Positions 45,023 through 54,900 of a DNA stretch of 58,599 bases are shown here, one piece after another. The stretch covers positions 1-58,599 of the forward strand of contig NZ_BNBC01000057.1 of the NCBI RefSeq assembly GCF_014654675.1, written 5' to 3'. Under the pieces are notes generated by a model that was not told the origin of the DNA, ran no database searches, and saw only the letters and a program-made list of their open reading frames with translations. The stretch's first letter is position 1. Each line of letters starts with the position of its first letter. This DNA comes from Streptomyces spiralis. GTDB lineage: Bacteria; Actinomycetota; Actinomycetes; Streptomycetales; Streptomycetaceae. Position numbers and translations under genes: made by a program.

Positions 45023-48000
45023 ACAGGGGACAGCGGGGAGCCACCGGCTCCATGGCGGTCGGCCCGGCCCTTCCGCCGGGCACCGCCCGCACCGTCCAGC
45101 CGAAAAACGGTGCCGCGCTGTCAGACCCGCATGCGATGCTCAGGAGTGTGGAAGCCAGGTCCGTCAGTCCGGTGTTCGTAGGCCGCGCGAACGAGTTGGA
45201 CACACTGCACGACGCGTTCTCCCGCGCGGCCGGGGGAGAGCCGCAGGCACTGCTGATCGGCGGTGAGGCCGGCGTCGGCAAGACGCGGCTGATCGAGGAG
45301 TTCGCCGCCGCCGTCGGCTGCCGGGGCGCCGTGGTCGCGGTCGGCGGCTGCGTGGAGATGGGCGCCGACGGACTGCCGTTCGCCCCGTTCTCCACGGCCC
45401 TGCGCGCCCTGCGCCGGGAGATGCCCGACGAACTCGCCGCCGCGGCCGCCGGACAGGAGGAGGAGCTCGCCCGGCTGCTGCCCGAGCTGGGCGAGCAGCC
45501 CGTCACGCGCGGCGCGGGCCGGCACGACGAGGACGGCATGGCCCGCCTCTTCGAACTCACCGCCCGCCTGTTGGAGCAGGTCGCCGCCGACCGCACCGTG
45601 GTCCTCGCCCTGGAGGACCTGCACTGGGCCGACGCCTCCACCCGCCACCTCCTGGCCTACCTCTTCCGCACCCTGCGCACCGGCCGCCTGGTCGTCCTGG
45701 CCAGCTACCGCTCCGACGACATCCACCGCCGTCACCCGCTGCGCCCCCTGCTCGCCGAACTCGACCGGCTGCGCACGGTCCGCCGCATCGAACTCGCCCG
45801 CTTCACCCGCCAGGAGGTCGGCCGCCAGATCGCCGGCATCCTCGCCGCCGAACCGGCCCCCGCCCAGGTCGACGACATCTTCGAACGCTCCGACGGCAAC
45901 GCCTTCTTCGTCGAGGAGCTCGCCTGCTGCGCCGCCGAGGGCTGCGCCGCCCTCAGCGACTCCCTGCGTGATCTGCTCCTCGTGCGCGTCGAGGCACTGC
46001 CCGAGACCGCCCAGCGGGTCGTCCGGATCGTCGCCGAGGGCGGCTCCACCGTCGAGTACCCACTGCTGGCGGCCGTGGCCCGGCTCGCCGAGGACGACCT
46101 CATCGAGGCGCTGCGGGCCGCCGTCAACGTCAACATCCTCGTCGCCGCACGCACCGGCGACGGCTACCGCTTCCGGCACTCCCTGGTCCGCGAGGCCGTC
46201 AGCGACGACCTGCTGCCCGGCGAACGCTCCCGCCTCAACCGCCGCTACGCCGAAGCCCTGGAGGCCGATCCGACGCTCGTCCCCGCCGACCAGCGCGTCA
46301 TGCGGCTGGCCAGCTACTGGTACCACGCCCACGACCCGGCCAAGGCCCTGCCCGCCGTCCTGGACGCATCCGTCACGGCCCGCGCCCGGCACGCCTACAG
46401 CGAACAGTTGCGCCTCCTGGAGCGGGCCATGGAGTTGTGGGACTCCGCACCACAGGACGTACGGACGCGGCTCCGGCTCAGCGAGCACATCGAGGCCTAC
46501 CACCCTTGCGACTGCGACCCGGCGGACACGCCCCTGCGCTATCTCGACCTGATGGCAGAGGCGGCCGTAGCGGGCCGCCTCTGCGGGGAACGGGATCGTG
46601 CCATGAAGATCATCAAGCGGGCGCTGCGCCTGTTGGAGGACGAACACGACCCCCTGCGCGCCGCCTGGTTCTGGGTCCAGCGCTCCCGGGTCGTCCAGGC
46701 AAAGGCCCAGGGCGACGGCTGGCGCGAACTCGCCACCGCACAGGAACTGGTGCGCGGCCTGCCGCCCTCCGAGGTGCACGCCGAGGTGCTCGCCAATGTC
46801 GCCAACTGGTCCATGGTGCACGTGGGCGGCGCCGAGGCCTTCTCGGCCGCCGAGCGGGCCGTGGAGTACGCGCGCATGGTCGGCGCCTGCGACATCGAGA
46901 TGACCGCACGCCTGACCCTCGGCGGCCTCATGGTCGAGGCCGGCGAGGTCGAGAGCGGACTCGCCGAGATGCACGAGGTCAAACGGCGCACGGTGGCCGA
47001 CGGCATAGCCGCGGTCGCCGGGCGCTCCTACGTCAACCTGCCGTCCGCGCTGGAGTCCGTGGGCCGCGCTCGGGAGGCCGTCCCCCTGTTGGAGGAGGGC
47101 ATCGCCTTCGCCCGCAGCCACGGTCTGCTCGACACGGAGGCCTGGGTCTGGGGAAACCTCGCCGAATCCCTGTTCACTCTGGGCCGCTGGGAGGAGGCTG
47201 CCGACGCGGCCTCCCGCTCGCGGCGCGTCGGCCGAAGCGCCAAGCCGCGCGCCTTCCATGCCCGGATCCGCGCCGAACTCGCCCTCGCCCGCGGTGAGCC
47301 GGCCGAGGCGGCGGCGCAACTGGCCGACGCGCGTGTGCACTTCGGCGTCCACGACTTCGCGCCGCAGCACGCCCTGCCCCTGGCCCGTATCGCGATCGCT
47401 GTCGCCGCGGGCGAGGGCCGCCTGCTGGACGCCCGCGCCGAACTCGACCAGGTCCTGGAGGCCGGCTTCCCGCCCGGCCATCAGCGGTACGGCTGGCCCC
47501 TGCTGCTCACCGCCGCCATCATGGAGGTCCGCGCGGTCGGTGTGCCCGCCGCCGACCCCGGCCGCCAGGGCGTCCTCGACCGCATCCGGCGGGCCGGCCG
47601 GTCACTGGCCACCAACGTGCCCCTCTGGCAGGCGTACGAACGATGGGTGCGCGCCGAGCTGCTGCGGGCCGAGGGCCATGGCCGCGCCGACGACTGGGCC
47701 GAGATCGTCGCCGCCTTCGAGACCCTGGAGCGCCCCTACGACCTCGCCCGGGTCCGCTTCCGCCTGGCCGAGTCCCTGCTGCACTCCGGCGAGGACGAGC
47801 GGGAGCGCGCCGCGGAGCTGCTCCGCCTGGCCCACGCCGTCGCCGAGCACCTGCGTGCCCGCCCGCTGGCCGACTCCGTGGCCCTGCTGGCCCAGCGCGC
47901 CCGCCTGTCGCTGACCCACGCCCCGCAGCGGCGACTCGCCCCGGCCGACCCCGCCGAGTCCCTCGGCCTCACCAACCGGGAACGTGACGTGCTGCGCCTG

Positions 48001-48186
48001 GTCGCGCTGGGCCGCACCAACCGCCAGATAGCCGAGGAGCTGTTCATCTCCCCCAAGACGGCGAGCGTCCACGTCTCGAACATCCTCGGCAAGCTCGGCG
48101 TCTCCGGGCGCGGCGAGGCGGCGGCCGTGGCGCACCGGATGGAGCTGTTCCCGCAGGACACGCTCACTGTCCCGACGGCGGGGTGA
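45019..48186 (+). CDS. large ATP-binding LuxR family regulator (LAL-like)
   Basis: Up to 1055 residues. N-terminal ATPase domain: VFVGRANELDTLHDAF, Walker A GGEAGVGKTR, and LALEDLHWADASTRHLL in the Walker B position. The long helical middle contains TPR-like repeats. The C-terminal LuxR helix-turn-helix is LTNRERDVLRLVALGRTNRQ IAEELF then SPKTASVHVSNILGKLGVSG. Such regulators activate target operons in response to an unknown ligand. The start at GTG 45019 overlaps the preceding 61-aa gene; internal starts at 45052 or about 45136 are equally possible because the first ~40 residues look non-conserved. Confidence 0.92.
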   Translation: MNRGQRGATGSMAVGPALPPGTARTVQPKNGAALSDPHAMLRSVEARSVSPVFVGRANELDTLHDAFSRAAGGEPQALLIGGEAGVGKTRLIEEFAAAVGCRGAVVAVGGCVEMGADGLPFAPFSTALRALRREMPDELAAAAAGQEEELARLLPELGEQPVTRGAGRHDEDGMARLFELTARLLEQVAADRTVVLALEDLHWADASTRHLLAYLFRTLRTGRLVVLASYRSDDIHRRHPLRPLLAELDRLRTVRRIELARFTRQEVGRQIAGILAAEPAPAQVDDIFERSDGNAFFVEELACCAAEGCAALSDSLRDLLLVRVEALPETAQRVVRIVAEGGSTVEYPLLAAVARLAEDDLIEALRAAVNVNILVAARTGDGYRFRHSLVREAVSDDLLPGERSRLNRRYAEALEADPTLVPADQRVMRLASYWYHAHDPAKALPAVLDASVTARARHAYSEQLRLLERAMELWDSAPQDVRTRLRLSEHIEAYHPCDCDPADTPLRYLDLMAEAAVAGRLCGERDRAMKIIKRALRLLEDEHDPLRAAWFWVQRSRVVQAKAQGDGWRELATAQELVRGLPPSEVHAEVLANVANWSMVHVGGAEAFSAAERAVEYARMVGACDIEMTARLTLGGLMVEAGEVESGLAEMHEVKRRTVADGIAAVAGRSYVNLPSALESVGRAREAVPLLEEGIAFARSHGLLDTEAWVWGNLAESLFTLGRWEEAADAASRSRRVGRSAKPRAFHARIRAELALARGEPAEAAAQLADARVHFGVHDFAPQHALPLARIAIAVAAGEGRLLDARAELDQVLEAGFPPGHQRYGWPLLLTAAIMEVRAVGVPAADPGRQGVLDRIRRAGRSLATNVPLWQAYERWVRAELLRAEGHGRADDWAEIVAAFETLERPYDLARVRFRLAESLLHSGEDERERAAELLRLAHAVAEHLRARPLADSVALLAQRARLSLTHAPQRRLAPADPAESLGLTNRERDVLRLVALGRTNRQIAEELFISPKTASVHVSNILGKLGVSGRGEAAAVAHRMELFPQDTLTVPTAG

Positions 48187-48217
48187 GCCGTACGGTGGAC
48201 AGCAGGGAGGGGCCACC

Positions 48218-48466
48218 GTGTTCAACATCTTCGAGGAACTCTTCGCGCCCGGCCGCAAGCACACCCGGGACGAGCAGAAGCGGCTGGAACTGACCCGGGA
48301 GGACATCGGGGACAACGACCCGGGGCGGGGCCCCATCGATCTCGCGTCGGGGAAGGTCGTCGTACGGCCGCCCAGGACGGCCCGCGACGAGACCGACCCC
48401 GGTGACGAGACCGACCCCGGTGACGAGGCCGAGCCCGGCGATGGGGCCGAGCCCGGCGACGAGTGA
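48218..48466 (+). CDS. DUF6191-like small protein with DPGDE repeats (82 aa)
   Basis: The N-terminal 50 residues (FNIFEELFAPGRKHTRDEQK...PGRGPIDLASGKVVVRPP) match a conserved small streptomycete family I recall as DUF6191. The C-terminus is four imperfect (E/G)x(D/E)PGDE units, an expandable acidic tail. GTG start with GGAGGGG upstream. It follows the LuxR gene by 31 bases. Function unknown. Confidence 0.75.
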   Translation: MFNIFEELFAPGRKHTRDEQKRLELTREDIGDNDPGRGPIDLASGKVVVRPPRTARDETDPGDETDPGDEAEPGDGAEPGDE

Positions 48467-48475
48467 GCCCGGGGG

Positions 48476-49633
48476 CTACTTCACCTGCACCTCGAGGATC
48501 CGGTCGTCGCCCTTCTTGGGGTTGCCGCGCCCGTCCGTGTTGCTGGTGACCAGCCAGAGCTTGTCGCCCCCGGCCGCGGCCACCGTGCGCAGCCGGCCGT
48601 AGGTGTCCGTCAGGAACGCCTGGGGCGGCGCCGAGGCCTCCGTGCCCTTCAGGGGGATCCGCCACAGGCGTTGGCCCCTCAGGCCGGCCATCCAGACGGA
48701 GCCCTCGGCGTAGGCGATGCCGCTGGGGGAGGCCTCGTCCGTGTGCCACTGGGCGATCGGGTTGTGGTACTTCGGGTCGCTCGACCTGCCCTCCGCGTCC
48801 GGCCAGCCGTAGTTGTCGCCGGGCTTGATCGCGTTCAGTTCGTCCCAGGTGTCCTGGCCGAACTCGGAGGCGAACAGGCGCTGTTTGCCGTCCCAGGCCA
48901 GGCCCTGCACATTGCGGTGGCCGTAGGTGTAGACGGGGGAGTCGGGAAAGGGGTTGCCCGGCGCCGGCCCGCCCTCCGGGGTCAGCCGCAGGATCTTGCC
49001 GCCCAGGGACTTCTTGTCCTGGGCCAGGCCCCGCTCGCCGCTCTCGCCCGTGCCCGCGTAGAGCATGCCGTCGGGTCCGAAGGCGATCCGGCCGCCGTTG
49101 TGGATGACGCCCTTGGGGATGCCCTTGAAGATCGTGTCGGGTGCGCCGAGCTGTTCTCCGGCCGGCTTCTTCGGGTCGTACAGCATCCGGACGATGCGGT
49201 TGTCCGAGGCCGAGGTGAAGTAGGCGTAGATCATGTGGTCCGAGGCGTATCCGGGGGAGAGCGCGATGCCGAGGAGACCGCCCTCGCCCTCCGGGGCCAC
49301 CCCGGAGACCGTGCCCAGCTCGGTCTGCTTGCCCGTCCTGTCGTCGACCCGGGTGATCGTGGCCTTGTCGCGGGAGGAGACGAGGAGACCGCCGCCGGGC
49401 AGCGGCGCCAGCCCCCAGGGGCTGTCCAGGCCCTCCGTGACCGTGCGCAGCACCTTCACCGAGCCCTTGGCCGGTGGCGCGGTCTCCCCGGGGGCCTGTC
49501 CGGAGGGCGAGGACTGTGCGGCCGTCGTACGGCCGGGCGCCGCGCCCTGCCCGGACGGCGTCCCACCCGAGTCGCACCCTGCCGCCAACAGCAGCGCGGC
49601 GGCCAGCACACCCGTCACAGCTCGTCGTTGCAC
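48476..49633 (-). CDS. glucose/sorbosone dehydrogenase-like lipoprotein (PQQ-type beta-propeller)
   Basis: 385 residues. Lipoprotein signal with the lipid Cys at residue 20 (LLLAAGC), then a Ser/Pro/Gly linker. A six-bladed propeller follows with LDSPWGLAPLPGGGLLVSSR, GEGGLLGIALSPGYASDHMIYAYFT, HNGGRIAFGPDGMLYAGTGE, YGHRNVQGLAWD and EFGQDTWDELN, all GSDH landmarks including the likely catalytic His. It may oxidise aldose sugars outside the cell using PQQ. Whether PQQ is available in this organism is unknown. Confidence 0.92.
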   Translation of the reverse strand: MQRRAVTGVLAAALLLAAGCDSGGTPSGQGAAPGRTTAAQSSPSGQAPGETAPPAKGSVKVLRTVTEGLDSPWGLAPLPGGGLLVSSRDKATITRVDDRTGKQTELGTVSGVAPEGEGGLLGIALSPGYASDHMIYAYFTSASDNRIVRMLYDPKKPAGEQLGAPDTIFKGIPKGVIHNGGRIAFGPDGMLYAGTGESGERGLAQDKKSLGGKILRLTPEGGPAPGNPFPDSPVYTYGHRNVQGLAWDGKQRLFASEFGQDTWDELNAIKPGDNYGWPDAEGRSSDPKYHNPIAQWHTDEASPSGIAYAEGSVWMAGLRGQRLWRIPLKGTEASAPPQAFLTDTYGRLRTVAAAGGDKLWLVTSNTDGRGNPKKGDDRILEVQVK

Positions 49634-49769
49634 GATGAAGTCCCTTCGACGCGGCGGGTCCTACTTCTCATACACCGCCCGCGCCTCCAAGGTTCCCGAC
49701 TCCGGGATTCCGACGCTCCCCGGCAGCGCCGTACGGGTCCACACGGCGACCCCGTACCGGACCGGTCTC

Positions 49770-50768
49770 TCAGTCCCACGACCCCCGCGCCGCCGGAAGG
49801 CGCCCCAGCTCCGCCAGGTCCTCGTGCGTCAGGCGCAGGTCCGCCGCGCCGGCGTTCTCCACGACCCAGCGCTCGCGCTTGGCGCCCGGGACCGGGACCA
49901 CGTGCGACCCCTGGGCCAGCACCCAGGCCAGGGCGACCTGGCCCGGAGTGACGTCCTCGCCGTGCCGTGCGGCCACACGCCGCAGGCCGGCCACGATCGG
50001 CTGGTTGGCGGCCATCATCTCGGCGGTGAAGCGCGGGTGCCGGGCCCGCAGGTCGTCCGGCTCGAAGCCCTGGCCGGGCGTGAGCGTGCCGGTCAGGAAG
50101 CCGTTGCCGAGCGGCATCGCGGCCAGGAAGCCGACGCCGCGCGCCGCGCACCACGGGAGCAGCGACCGAAGCGCCTCCGGCGACCACACCGACAGCTCGG
50201 CCTGCACCGCGCCGACCGGGAACACCTGCTGCACCCGCTCCAGCTGCCGGATCGTTCCGTCGTACAGGCGTGCCCCGGACCGGCGCCCGCCGCGCGCCCC
50301 CACGGCGCACAGGCCCAGCGCCCGCACCTTCCCGGCCCGCACCAGCTCCGCCATCGCCCCCCAGGTCTCCTCGACGGGGACCTCCGGGTCCGCGCGGTGC
50401 AACTGGTACAGGTCGATCACGTCCGTCTGCAGCCGCCGCAGCGACGCGTCGCAGGCCCGCCGCACATAGCCGGGGCGGCCGTTGGCCACGATGTGCTGCT
50501 CGCCGACCAGCAGACCCACCTTCGTCGAGACGAAGGCGTCGGACCGCCGCTCCTTCAACACACGCCCCACCAGCAACTCGTTGGTGAACGGGCCGTACAT
50601 GTCGGCCGTGTCCAGGAGCGTCACGCCCATGTCCAGCGCCCGGTGCACCGCCCTGAGCGACTCCTCCCCCCGCTGCCGCGAGGTGCTGTACGCCCAGCTC
50701 ATCGGCATGCATCCGAGTCCTACGGCCCCCACCGCGAGTGCCGCCGCGCCGATCGTCCTGCGCTCCAC
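49770..50768 (-). CDS. aldo/keto reductase
   Basis: 332 residues of the (beta/alpha)8 family: ERRTIGAAALAVGAVGLGCM at the start, catalytic Asp and Tyr in LDTADMYG, Lys in FVSTKVG and His in YQLHRADPEVPVEE. NADPH-binding residues lie in the C-terminal VPVPGAKRERWVVENAGAAD. The GTG at 50768 fits the family's usual N-terminus. Divergent from the hydroxyacid dehydrogenase gene (78 bases apart). Substrate unknown. Confidence 0.92.
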   Translation of the reverse strand: MERRTIGAAALAVGAVGLGCMPMSWAYSTSRQRGEESLRAVHRALDMGVTLLDTADMYGPFTNELLVGRVLKERRSDAFVSTKVGLLVGEQHIVANGRPGYVRRACDASLRRLQTDVIDLYQLHRADPEVPVEETWGAMAELVRAGKVRALGLCAVGARGGRRSGARLYDGTIRQLERVQQVFPVGAVQAELSVWSPEALRSLLPWCAARGVGFLAAMPLGNGFLTGTLTPGQGFEPDDLRARHPRFTAEMMAANQPIVAGLRRVAARHGEDVTPGQVALAWVLAQGSHVVPVPGAKRERWVVENAGAADLRLTHEDLAELGRLPAARGSWD

Positions 50769-50846
50769 CTCGCCGTAACCCTCCCTCTGCCGCGCCCCAC
50801 CAACCTAACGTCTGTCTCCTCACGCACCTGGCATAGCCTCCTGAGC

Positions 50847-51809
50847 ATGACTGCTGACGTGTGGCTGCCCATCCCGCCCGACGAGATCGACGGGCTTCCC
50901 GAGGGGCTGAACTACCTGTTCTGGGACGGAGGCGACGACGGCGGCCAGGAGTTCCCCGCGGACCCGGCCGACTGCGTCTTCTACGTCGTGCCGTACATGA
51001 AGCCCGCCGCGCTCGGCACCCGGCCGATGCCCCGCATGCGTGCGGTGCGGGTCGTCCAGACGCTGTCCGCCGGCACCGACCACGTGGAGGCCGGCCTCAA
51101 GGACCTCCCGGCGGGGGTACGGCTGTGCAACGCGCGCGGCGTGCACGAGGCGAGCACGGCCGAGCTGACCCTGACGCTCGTCCTCGCCTCCCTGCGCGGC
51201 ATCCCCGACTTCGTACGGGCCCAGGACCGGGGCGAGTGGCAGGGAGGTTTCCGCCCCGCGCTCGCCGACAAGACCGTCCTCATCGTCGGTTACGGATCCA
51301 TCGGCGCCGCCATCGAGGACCGGCTCGCGCCCTTCGAGCTCGCGCGGGTGGCGCGCGTGGCGCGCTCCGGGCGCACCACAGCGCGCGGTCCGGTGCATCC
51401 GCTCACCGATCTGCCCTCTCTGCTTCCGGAAGCCGATGTCGTCGTCCTCTCCACGCCCTTGACAGAGGCCACCCGCGGCCTGGTGAACGCCGATTTCCTG
51501 GCCCGGATGAAGGACGGGGCCCTGCTCGTGAACGTCGCCCGCGGTGCCGTCGTCGACACGAAGGCCCTGCTGGCGGAGGTGGAGAGCGGCCGTCTCACCG
51601 CGGCCCTCGACGTCACCGACCCTGAGCCGCTGCCCCCCGGCCACCCCTTGTGGCACGCGCCCGGCGTGCTGATCAGCCCCCACGTGGGCGGCCCGACATC
51701 GGCGTTCCTGCCGCGCGCGAAGCGGCTGCTGACGGGCCAGTTGCACCGCTTCGTGAACCAGGAGCCGCTCGCAAACGTGGTTCTGACGACGGGTGCGTCG
51801 GGCGTGTGA
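50847..51809 (+). CDS. D-isomer-specific 2-hydroxyacid dehydrogenase
   Basis: 320 residues. NAD-binding VLIVGYGSIGAAIEDRL in the middle, catalytic Arg in LVNVARGAVVDT, Glu in DVTDPEPLPPGHPL and His in LISPHVGGPT. The N-terminal substrate domain has VRVVQTLSAGTDHVEAGL. Members reduce 2-keto acids or oxidise D-2-hydroxyacids; the specific substrate cannot be told. All catalytic residues are present. Confidence 0.94.
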   Translation: MTADVWLPIPPDEIDGLPEGLNYLFWDGGDDGGQEFPADPADCVFYVVPYMKPAALGTRPMPRMRAVRVVQTLSAGTDHVEAGLKDLPAGVRLCNARGVHEASTAELTLTLVLASLRGIPDFVRAQDRGEWQGGFRPALADKTVLIVGYGSIGAAIEDRLAPFELARVARVARSGRTTARGPVHPLTDLPSLLPEADVVVLSTPLTEATRGLVNADFLARMKDGALLVNVARGAVVDTKALLAEVESGRLTAALDVTDPEPLPPGHPLWHAPGVLISPHVGGPTSAFLPRAKRLLTGQLHRFVNQEPLANVVLTTGASGV

Positions 51810-51883
51810 CACCGGGCGTGTGACCCCTTCGGGTACGGACCGCGACTCTTCGGGCGCGGAGCGTACTCGCATACACGCCGTTC

Positions 51884-51898
51884 GTCACGCAGCGTAGA
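51884..51898 (+). promoter_or_regulatory. BldD-box-like sequence at the start of the PAS-GGDEF gene
   Basis: GTCACGCAGCGTAGA matches the BldD consensus NTNACNC(A/T)GNGTNAN at all fixed positions but one (G for A near the end). It ends six bases before the ATG at 51905 and overlaps the ribosome-binding region. BldD is a c-di-GMP-responsive developmental repressor, so control of a c-di-GMP gene would close a feedback loop. This is by eye only. Confidence 0.45.
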
Positions 51899-51904
51899 GG
51901 AGCT

Positions 51905-54900
51905 ATGTCCCTGAGTGACCGGACTGGTGTATCGTCCCGGACAGGGGCTGCGCCGCGAACCGTTCGGCGCCGGGGACGGACATTTCAGACTGCGAGGGGG
52001 GCGACGGGCGATGCACGGCGTATGGACGAACGATCCGACGCGGCGGGGCCGCCACCAAAGGCCCTGGCACACGGCCGCGCGCAGACGCGGCCACCACGGC
52101 GGTCATCACACCCATCACAGCCATCTCAGCAGTCGTTCCAGCCGGCACTGCCCGCACAGTCACCACCAGCACCGCAGGCCGGGCGGACGCCGCAGGCACG
52201 CGCACACGGCGCACCTGGACCCTCGGGACCCGGCGGCGCGGACCGGGAGGGACCGGTGAGCCCGCCCCCGCCCGCCCTGCCCACGCTGGGCGGGGCCCTG
52301 CGGCCCCAGCCCGCGCCGAGCGCGCTGCGGGCCCGCCCGCCGGCCGCCGCCGGCGCCGCCCGGAGACTGGTGCCCCAGCTCCTCCTGGCGCTGTTGTGCG
52401 CGGGGTACGCCGTCGGCTCCGCCTGCGACTGGGGCTCGCACGAGCTCGCGCTGATCATGGGTGACTTCGGGCTGGCCGCCGCGGCCGGCACCGCCGCCGT
52501 CTCCTGCGTCGCGTACGGCCGCTGTCATCACGTCCGCTTCCGCTCCGCTTGGCTGCTGTTCGGCCTCTCCTCGGCGATGGCGGCCCTGGGCAACGGGGTC
52601 TGGGGGTGGTACGAGGTCGTCCTCGGCGAGCCCATGCCCAGCCCCAGCTACGCCGACCTGTTCTTCCTCTGCTTCGCGCCCCCCGCGATCGTCGGCCTGC
52701 TGGTGCTCGCCAAGCGGCCGGTGACCAAGGCCGGTTGGGTGTGCCTGGCGCTGGACGCCTGGCTGATCGGAGGCTCGCTGCTCACGCTGTCCTGGAGCCT
52801 CGCGCTGGCCCAGGCCGCGAAGTTCGACGGGCCGAGCGTCGCGCACACCGCGCTCTCACTGGCGTACCCGCTGCTGGACATCGCTCTGGTCAGCATGGTG
52901 CTCGCGCTGCACTTCCGGCGCTCGCCGGTCAACCGCACCGCCGTGAACACCGCGATCGGCGGGCTCGCCCTGACCGTGCTGAGCGACGCCCTGTTCACCT
53001 CGCCGCTGCTGCACAACAGCTACCGCTCCGGGCAGCTGCTCGACGCGGGCTGGTTCGCCGGCTCGCTGCTCCTCGCGTACGCCCCCTGGGTCGCGCCCCG
53101 GAGTCCCTCGGCGACCACCGAGGAAGACGAGACGAACCACGAGTCGGAACCCGCCGGGCGCAAGTCCCCGGAGTCCTTGGGACACACCGGCGACGGGCAC
53201 GAGCCCACCGGACAGCGGACCGAGGGCCACACGGGCCACGCGCGCGTGGCCGACGGACAGGACCCCGGGGCCGACGCCGGTCCCGCTTCCGCCGCCGACG
53301 GACACACCCCCGCCGCCGACGGGCACGCCCCGGCGTCCGACGCCCAGGCCGTCCCGGCCGACGGGCACGCGCGCGCGGCGGACGACCGGACGCCCGGACG
53401 GCGCCCGGCCCCGCGCACCCGCTACCGCCGGGCACCCGCGCCGGCCGGCGACGGCGTCCGGTATCCGGCCGCCCGGCCGATCGCCGGCTCCCTCGCGGCG
53501 CTCACCCCGTACCTCGCCGCCGCCGTCTGCACGCTGGGGATCCTCTACAACGTGCTCAACGGCCACAGCGTCGACCGCGTGGTGCTGATCACCGCCGGTG
53601 CCGTCGTGCTCGCCCTCGTCGTGCGCCAGGGCATCATGCTGCTCGACAACATCACCCTCACCCAGGAACTGGCCCAGAAGGAGAACCACTTCCGCTCCCT
53701 GGTGCAGGGCTCCAGCGACGTCATCATGATCGCCGCACCCAACGGCGTCCTGAGGTACGTCTCCCCGGCCGCCGCCGGGGTGTACGGGCGGCCCGCGGAG
53801 GAGCTGGTCGGCACCGAACTGGCCAGCCTCATCCACCCGGAGGACCTGGGCTGTGTGGTGCACGAGGTGCGCCGCTTCCTCGTCGCCGGCCCGCAGGAGG
53901 AACCCACCACGCGCATCGAGTGCCGCTTCCGCTCCGGCGACGGCGGCTGGCTCAACGTGGAGTCGACGATCAACCGCCACCACGGCGGCCTGATCTTCAA
54001 CAGCCGGGACGTCACCGAGAGGGTCCGCCTCCAGGCGCAGCTGCAGCACAACGCGGAGCACGACCCGCTCACCGACCTGCCCAACCGCGCGCTGTTCACC
54101 AAGCGCGTGCAGCAGGCCCTGTCCGGCCGCCGCTCCACCGACCGCGGCACCGCCGTGCTCTTCATCGACCTGGACGGCTTCAAGGCCGTCAACGACACGA
54201 TCGGGCACCAGGCCGGGGACGAGCTGCTCGTCCAGGCCGCCCGCAGACTCCAGGAGGCGGTCCGGCACGGGGACACCGCCTCCCGGCTGGGTGGCGACGA
54301 GTTCGCGGCCCTCATCGTCGGGGACGGCACCCGCGACCGCACCGCCCGCGAAGGGCACATCCTGGAGCTCGCCGACCGCCTCAGGGTGACCCTGTCGCAG
54401 CCGTACCTCATCGACGGCAACGATGTCCGTGTCGCCGCCTCCATCGGGGTGGCCTTCGCCGAGCCCGGACTCGGCGCGGGGGAGTTGCTGCGCAACGCCG
54501 ACCTGGCCATGTACCGGGCCAAGGCGGCCGGGAAGGGCCGCGTCGAGCTGTACAAGCCGCAGATGCAGCAGGACGTCGTCCGCAAGGCGGAGCTGGCCGG
54601 CCGGCTCAGGTCCGCCCTGCACGACGGCGAGTTCACGCTGCTGCACCAGCCGGTGGTCTGCCTGGAGACCGGACGGATCACGTCGGTCGTGGCGCAGGCG
54701 CGCTGGCGCTCCTCCCAGGGGGTGCTCTTCACGCCCGCGGAGTTCCTGCGGGTCGCCGAGGACAGTGACAGGACGGCCGAACTGGGCCGCTGGATGCTGG
54801 AGGAGGCCGTGGAGCAGGCCGCCGAGCGCGCCCGGAGCGGTCTGGCCGCGTCCGTGGTCGTCCGGGTGGGCGCCCGCCGTCTGGTGGACCGTTCGCTGCC

